The position numbers were made by a program, and so were the translations under genes. A stretch of 17,163 bases of DNA from CAIYMF01 sp943329595 (lineage in GTDB: Bacteria > Actinomycetota > Actinomycetes > S36-B12 > CAIYMF01). Location of the stretch: positions 1 through 17,163 of the forward strand of contig CALQEM020000050.1 in assembly GCA_943329595.2 (NCBI GenBank), read 5' to 3'. Shown here piece by piece: positions 13,179-17,163 of the stretch. Each line of letters begins with the position of its first letter. Within the stretch, counting starts at the first letter, position 1. The notes below the pieces were generated by a model that saw only the letters and a program-made list of their open reading frames with translations, did no database searches and had not been told where the DNA came from.

Positions 13179-14228
13179 GTGCCGCTTCTTATCACGGGGC
13201 CGCCCTCTGCCCGGCGCGCCATGATTCTTGGGATGCGGGCCGTCGCCACGGCCCTTGAAACCCGACCCTTCGTGGGGGAGGAGGCCGATCTCGTCCGCTC
13301 GATTGCCGAGGTCGTGGGGCTGGCGCACTCGGGTATGGAAGCGCTCGACCTTGCCGACGTCCTCGCCCCCGATGCCACGTGGACCAACGACTCGCTCATG
13401 GCCGAGTTGGTCAGTGCGCTTCCCGATCCGGCCCAGCGACGTGATGCCGCTCACTGCGCCATGATGGTCGCTCTCATGCCGCTCAATCCTGACGAATCGG
13501 GACTGCATGCCGCGCGCTGGGTCGCACAGGGACTGGGGGCTGACAACCTCACGGTTCGGGAGGTTGAGGCAACGGTCGGATCGCACGCCCAGCTGGCCGA
13601 GGCCGACCTGTTCCGTCGGTTCCTGTCGTGGAAGACCGGCGTGCCAGCGCACGTAGTTGCCGCCCGCCTCGGGCGCGGCGAGCGCGCGGTGGCCACTCCG
13701 CCGGAGCAGGTCGATCGAGTGCGCCGGCTGCTCGACACCGCCCCCGATGGCTCGGTGGGCCGCGAGCTGGCTCGCTACTACTCCGACACTGGGTTCAACG
13801 TGCCCGGCAGTCCGGGAACGATGCCGCTCGAGGTTCTGGGAAGTCACGACGTGCACCACGTTCTCGCCGCCTACGACGCGAGTCCTGAGGACGAGGTCTA
13901 CCTCGCCGCTTTCACCGCGGCCAACGCCAGAACCGGAGGTGCGGAGTTCCTGGCGTTCAACATGCTTCAGTTCCACCAGGGCATCAAGCTCGGAGTCTTT
14001 AACCCCGCTCGCACCAACCTTGACCCGCACGCCATGGCCGTGGCGGCCGAGCGCGGCGCCCAGACGGTGGTCGACCTCTCGAGCCGAGAGTGGAACTGGC
14101 AGTCGCTGCTGCACCTGCCGTTGCCCGAGGCGCGCGCGCAGGTGGGTATTCCGGGCGCAGGCCCGGTGCCCGAAGGCGGCCCGTGGGACATCGACCATCA
14201 CCGACAGTGGTCAGGGGCGAGCGCCTAG
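13179..14228 (+). CDS. Coq4-like domain protein with alpha-helical N-terminal domain
   Basis: A 349-residue protein in two parts. Residues about 30-155 are helical, with an acidic, DG/NPDESG-type region (MMVALMPLNPDESGLHAARWVAQGLG), faintly like the TerB fold. Residues about 180-325 match the Coq4 family: HDVHHVLAAYDASPEDE supplies the HDxxH-x11-E metal motif (His223, Asp224, His227, Glu239), followed by FLAFNMLQFHQGIKLGVF and REWNWQSLLHLPLPEARAQVGIP, typical of Coq4 C termini. Eukaryotic Coq4 acts in ubiquinone head-group modification; actinobacteria normally make menaquinone, so that role should not be transferred. The GTG at 13179 is chosen over an ATG at 13122, which would overlap the divergent gene, because TACGAT lies 6 nt upstream. 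The last stop codon shares CTAG with the converging Sua5 gene. Domain call good, function unknown. Confidence 0.8.
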   Translation: MPLLITGPPSARRAMILGMRAVATALETRPFVGEEADLVRSIAEVVGLAHSGMEALDLADVLAPDATWTNDSLMAELVSALPDPAQRRDAAHCAMMVALMPLNPDESGLHAARWVAQGLGADNLTVREVEATVGSHAQLAEADLFRRFLSWKTGVPAHVVAARLGRGERAVATPPEQVDRVRRLLDTAPDGSVGRELARYYSDTGFNVPGSPGTMPLEVLGSHDVHHVLAAYDASPEDEVYLAAFTAANARTGGAEFLAFNMLQFHQGIKLGVFNPARTNLDPHAMAVAAERGAQTVVDLSSREWNWQSLLHLPLPEARAQVGIPGAGPVPEGGPWDIDHHRQWSGASA

Positions 14229-15205
14229 GACGAGTGGGCCGCGCGTATGAGCCGGTCGCGAATCGCGGCCGACAGCCCGTGGTTGCCCTCCGGTGGTACT
14301 GCCACGACATGGCTCAGGCCCGCTCGGTCGGCCGCCCTCAGCGCCGCGTACAGCTCGCGGGCGTAGTTGTCGACACCGACCGGCGACGCGAGCCGACGCA
14401 GGGTGGGGGGCGTGGCGATATGCGCCTCGGCGATGAGCCCGGCTGTCTCCGGCGTGAACCCTGTCACCCGTGCCAGCTCATCGGCGGTGCAGGGAATGAC
14501 CGTCGCGTGCGGCGAGTAGTGCGACGGCAGGGTGCCGGGGGCACGCACCGACGAGTCGGCAACCCCTACCGCACGGCCGGTGATGTCGGCGATGGCCTGC
14601 TCGGAGATTGCGCCGGGTCGCAGCAGCCGAGGAACGTCGTCAATGGCCAGCACGATGGTCGACTCGACCCCCACGTCGCAGGGGCCGCCGTCGAGCACGA
14701 GGTCGCGCGTCGGATCCAAATACGGGCCCAGGTCGTCGACCACGTGCTGCGCGGTGGTGGGTGACACCCCGCCGAAGCGGTTGGCGCTGGGCGCCGCGAC
14801 TGCTGTGCCTACCGCTCTGAGCAGGTCGAGGGCCATGGGGTGCGAAGGAACCCTTAGCCCCACCGTGGCCTGACCTCCGGTGAGGGCATCGCTCGCCAGG
14901 CTGGATCGAGGCACCACGAGGGTGAGGGGACCTGGCCACAGCGACTCGGCGAGGGCGAGAGCCCAGGCTGGATAGTCGCGGCTCCACCGGTCGAGTTGGC
15001 CTCGATCGGGCAGGTGCACGATGAGCGGATGGCCCGTGGGCCTGCCCTTCACCTTGAACACGCGCGCCACGGCCGACTCGTCGGTGGCCAGCGCTCCTAG
15101 CCCGTACACGGTCTCGGTGGCGAAGGCGACGAGCGCCCCCGCGAGCAGGCCGACGACGGCCGCGTCGACCGAGTTCGTGATGGTCACTGCTGAGGGTTCG
15201 CTCAC
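14225..15205 (-). CDS. sua5: L-threonylcarbamoyladenylate synthase (Sua5-type)
   Basis: A 326-residue protein that makes threonylcarbamoyl-AMP from threonine, bicarbonate and ATP for the t6A37 modification of ANN-decoding tRNAs. The N-terminal YrdC domain shows ATETVYGLGALA, the KGRPTGHPLIVH loop and PSANRFGGVSPT. The linker RLLRPGAISEQ...APGTLPSHYSPHATV leads to the C-terminal Sua5 domain, so this is the long form (YwlC/Sua5) rather than single-domain TsaC. The frame is open upstream to 15298, but the extra residues are Arg/His-rich and not conserved; the GTG at 15205 starts at the proper distance, with CACAAT 6 nt before it as a leaderless -10 candidate. It converges on the Coq4-like gene with overlapping TAG stops. 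Confidence 0.93.
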   Translation of the reverse strand: MSEPSAVTITNSVDAAVVGLLAGALVAFATETVYGLGALATDESAVARVFKVKGRPTGHPLIVHLPDRGQLDRWSRDYPAWALALAESLWPGPLTLVVPRSSLASDALTGGQATVGLRVPSHPMALDLLRAVGTAVAAPSANRFGGVSPTTAQHVVDDLGPYLDPTRDLVLDGGPCDVGVESTIVLAIDDVPRLLRPGAISEQAIADITGRAVGVADSSVRAPGTLPSHYSPHATVIPCTADELARVTGFTPETAGLIAEAHIATPPTLRRLASPVGVDNYARELYAALRAADRAGLSHVVAVPPEGNHGLSAAIRDRLIRAAHSS

Positions 15206-15211
15206 CCCCTC

Positions 15212-15217
15212 ATTGTG
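15212..15217 (-). promoter_or_regulatory. Candidate -10 (CACAAT) of sua5, leaderless
   Basis: On the minus strand CACAAT is followed by GAGGGG and then the GTG start at 15205. The G-rich stretch abuts the start codon, too close to act as a normal ribosome-binding site, so a leaderless mRNA is more likely. Confidence 0.35.
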
Positions 15218-15318
15218 GCGCGACTGCCTGTGAGGCCTCCGATGGGTCGCAGACGACATCGTCGCGCAGAGCGGCCGGGGACACCCGGAACCAATCACTG
15301 CGGCATTGCGTCAGACTC

Positions 15319-15349
15319 TTGGTGCTGGCTGTGATCGCTGGCGTATCGT
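15319..15349 (+). promoter_or_regulatory. Possible promoter of the L,D-transpeptidase gene
   Basis: TTGGTG (15319-15324) and TATCGT (15344-15349) are separated by 19 nt in the 204-bp gap between the divergent sua5 and transpeptidase genes. The spacer is one or two bases long for a standard sigma-70 promoter, so the call is tentative. The remainder of the gap shows no recognisable riboswitch. Confidence 0.35.
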
Positions 15350-15409
15350 AAAGATGTATGCGGAATACGGGCTCAGAGGGCGCTCGTCAATGAGAGGAAC
15401 GGGACTTCG

Positions 15410-17062
15410 TTGTTGACAGGTAAGCGTGCCCGGATGGCGTGGCGCTCGCGCATGGTCTGGGTGGGTGCAGCGGCGCTGGTCGTCTCCACGTCAGCAGGCC
15501 TGGTTGCTCCAGCCTCAGCCGATACCCTCTCCCCCGCTCCCGCTCCCACAGTGACGCCAGGCGTGACCTCGCTCATGGTGGAGTGGGATCCGGCCGACCC
15601 GGCTTACCCCGTACCGGTCGGCATCCGCACCTACACGGTCGAACTCTCTCTCCCGAAGTGGCACCGTCACTGGAACGCCGGAGGCGACTCGTCGCTCGCT
15701 ATCACCGGACTCAATCCCGCCACCGCGTTCGTGGCCACCGTGCACGCGTTCGACGACGGCACCGAGGTCATGACCTCAGTGCCGTCCAGCCCTGTTCAGC
15801 CTGTGATGCCAGCGGCCCCGGCGAAGGTGAGTGTCGTGCCCGGCAACAAGCAGGTGACGGTCTCCTGGGCGGTGTCCGCGGGCGCAGGCGGTTACGTAGT
15901 GTTTCGCGATGGCGCCGAGGTAGGCACCACGAGCCGCAGGGTTGCGACCTTTGTTGATACCGGTCTCACCAACGGCATAGTGCACCGGTATCGCGTGGTC
16001 GCGAGGTCGGGCTTCTTCCACCCCAGGCGCGGAACGGCCACCTCAGGCTCTACCGCCTCGAGCCCGCGGTCGTTCGTGCGACCTGCCACCACGCCGAAGG
16101 CGCCGACTGGCCTCACCGGCATTGCAAACGACCGCAGCGCCCTGCTGCGCTGGACCGCGACCCCCGCTGCCGACAATGGCGGCCAAGCTGTCACCAACTA
16201 TGTGGTGGTCCTCGGCAACTCGCGGGTTCTACCCCCCTGCCGTTCGGGTGTCACCGACCCATGCTCAAGCCTCCCGCCGGGGGCCACGGCCGCCTGGCCG
16301 TCACGGCTGGTGCTCAACCTTGGCCCCGAGAATGCCTACCGATTTCGGGTGCGTGCTGAGAATGTGATGGGGCAGTCGGGCAACTCCGGCCGCACCAAGC
16401 CCATTCGGCCCACCGCGGTCAGCCCGCCCTTCTCGATGGGCATGCGCGGGCGCAGCATCACCGCACTCCAGCAGCGCCTCATGTGGGCGGGGCTCGGTGA
16501 CCACGTCACCGGCGTGTTCGACTCGGAGACCCGCTCGCAGGTAAGGCACCTGCAGGGGAAGTTCCTCTACGACCAGACAGGGGTGGTCGGCCCCGGAACA
16601 TGGTCGCTGCTCAATCGGATCACGCGCGACAAGGGAGTGCTGCCGGCGTCATGCCTGTCCGACTCACTGTGCATCTCTAAGACTCAGCGGATCCTGCGCA
16701 AGGTCGTGAACGGCGTGGTGGTGCGTACTGTCGACGCGCGCTTCGGCCCCGAGGGCGATGAGGACCTCGCCACGGCTGAGGGCCTCTTTAGCGTCGACTA
16801 CAAGGATGGTTGCTCCGACGGTGCCAGCCCGTCGTCGTACGAGTCGATGATGGCCCACTGTCACGTATCCACCGAATACAAGACGCCGATGCCGTGGTCG
16901 CTGTTCTTTAATGGCGGTCAGGCCGTGCACTACTCGTACTACTTCAACCAGGACGGCTACTGGGGCAACTCCCACGGATGCGTCAATGTGCGCGACTGGG
17001 ATGGCGTGTACTGGATTTATCAGAACACGCCGGTGGGCACCCCTGTTTACGTCTACTGGTAG
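15410..17062 (+). CDS. Secreted L,D-transpeptidase with three FN3-like modules and a peptidoglycan-binding domain
   Basis: A 550-residue exported cell-wall enzyme. A signal peptide (positively charged start, hydrophobic 15-31, cleavage after APASA at residue 36) is followed by three fibronectin type III-like repeats (about 41-130, 133-228 and 230-336), a PG_binding_1 domain (about 343-400, MRGRSITALQQRL and GVVGPGTWSLL) and a C-terminal YkuD domain. The YkuD signature SHGCVNVR has Cys524 as nucleophile, with the conserved upstream His in GQAVHYS. Such enzymes form 3-3 cross-links or attach proteins to peptidoglycan. The start is uncertain: TTG at 15410 or 15413 has only GGGA about 5 nt upstream, and the ATG at 15434 (MAWRSRMVW) lacks a site but would still give a full signal peptide. 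FN3 plus PG-binding plus YkuD in one chain is an unusually long layout. Confidence 0.9.
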   Translation: MLTGKRARMAWRSRMVWVGAAALVVSTSAGLVAPASADTLSPAPAPTVTPGVTSLMVEWDPADPAYPVPVGIRTYTVELSLPKWHRHWNAGGDSSLAITGLNPATAFVATVHAFDDGTEVMTSVPSSPVQPVMPAAPAKVSVVPGNKQVTVSWAVSAGAGGYVVFRDGAEVGTTSRRVATFVDTGLTNGIVHRYRVVARSGFFHPRRGTATSGSTASSPRSFVRPATTPKAPTGLTGIANDRSALLRWTATPAADNGGQAVTNYVVVLGNSRVLPPCRSGVTDPCSSLPPGATAAWPSRLVLNLGPENAYRFRVRAENVMGQSGNSGRTKPIRPTAVSPPFSMGMRGRSITALQQRLMWAGLGDHVTGVFDSETRSQVRHLQGKFLYDQTGVVGPGTWSLLNRITRDKGVLPASCLSDSLCISKTQRILRKVVNGVVVRTVDARFGPEGDEDLATAEGLFSVDYKDGCSDGASPSSYESMMAHCHVSTEYKTPMPWSLFFNGGQAVHYSYYFNQDGYWGNSHGCVNVRDWDGVYWIYQNTPVGTPVYVYW

Positions 17063-17088
17063 CCCATCGCGGGTGCGTGGCCCCATGG

Positions 17089-17094
17089 CATGAT
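17089..17094 (+). promoter_or_regulatory. Weak -10 candidate (CATGAT) for the last gene, leaderless
   Basis: CATGAT lies 6 nt before the ATG at 17101, the same spacing as the other leaderless candidates here. Only 38 bp separate it from the transpeptidase stop, and no Shine-Dalgarno is seen. Confidence 0.3.
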
Positions 17095-17100
17095 CTCGTC

Positions 17101-17163
17101 ATGAGCGAGCAAGGGCGCATGGAAAACCCGGGCCGACTTCTTCATGGCCCGAGCGATGCCGGG
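17101..17163 (+). CDS. Start of an unidentified gene (3' end outside window)
   Basis: The frame from the ATG at 17101 stays open for 21 codons to the window end (MSEQGRMENPGRLLHGPSDAG). An internal Met (codon 7) is an alternative start. Too little is visible to name a family. It is a good coding candidate because it starts 6 nt after a -10-like hexamer and keeps the local codon bias. Confidence 0.5.
   Translation, partial: MSEQGRMENPGRLLHGPSDAG

Noticed and set aside
13116..14201. Minus-strand 361-codon frame opposite the Coq4-like gene
   Set aside because: The product has no recognisable domain. The plus strand has the HDxxH-x11-E motif and a matching promoter/start.
15206..15409. A cyclic-di-AMP (ydaO-type) riboswitch before the cell-wall enzyme gene
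   Set aside because: I looked for it because such riboswitches precede some actinobacterial wall hydrolases, but the conserved blocks are not visible.
1..17163. tRNA genes, rRNA, CRISPR arrays, insertion sequences or a prophage
   Set aside because: No cloverleaf, repeat-spacer array, transposase or phage gene was recognised on either strand.

Overview
The window is high-GC DNA with densely packed, mostly 1-4 bp spaced or overlapping genes. The families present (isobutyryl-CoA mutase fused to its GTPase chaperone, GAF-LuxR regulators, a DUF664-type DinB protein, a secreted FN3-containing L,D-transpeptidase) and the apparently frequent leaderless starts (a -10-like hexamer 6-7 nt before ATG/GTG) point to an Actinomycetota bacterium. 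I cannot name the genus from sequence alone.

Layout. 1-462 (+) is the 3' part of a lytic transglycosylase. It converges on a two-gene minus-strand unit (tautomerase-like protein, then DinB-like protein; 459-1416). A divergent plus-strand SDR-fold gene (1504-2241) has lost the catalytic SDR residues. 2248-8933 (minus) is a probable acyl-CoA metabolism locus. In transcription order it holds a MarR regulator, a promoter covered by two GGACGTCC palindromes, IcmF (isobutyryl-CoA/butyryl-CoA mutase), an acyl-CoA dehydrogenase and two GAF/LuxR-type regulators overlapping by one base. The mutase and dehydrogenase would interconvert and then oxidise short branched or linear acyl-CoAs (valine/isobutyrate/butyrate carbon).

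9214-10722 (+) is a two-gene export module: a small Thr/Ala/Val-rich secreted protein followed by an ER-type (Ser-His-Asp) signal peptidase I with an unusual C-terminal soluble domain and His-rich tail. It resembles in outline the TasA/SipW arrangement of Firmicutes. It is closed by a hairpin with a perfect 20-bp stem. 10849-12075 (+) is an MFS transporter, convergent with a FMN-dependent alpha-hydroxy-acid oxidase/dehydrogenase (12080-13138, minus). The latter is divergent, from only 40 bp, with a two-part protein ending in a Coq4-like domain with an intact HDxxH-x11-E metal motif (13179-14228, +). That is odd in a phylum that normally makes menaquinone rather than ubiquinone.

14225-15205 (minus) is the tRNA t6A enzyme threonylcarbamoyl-AMP synthase (long Sua5 form). 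15410-17062 (+) is a secreted L,D-transpeptidase with three FN3-like modules and a peptidoglycan-binding domain. A further gene starts at 17101 and runs off the window.

The most interesting items are the small secreted protein/ER-type signal peptidase module, the twin-palindrome operator on the icmF promoter, the Coq4-like fusion protein, and the catalytically empty SDR. No tRNA, rRNA, CRISPR or insertion sequence was seen.
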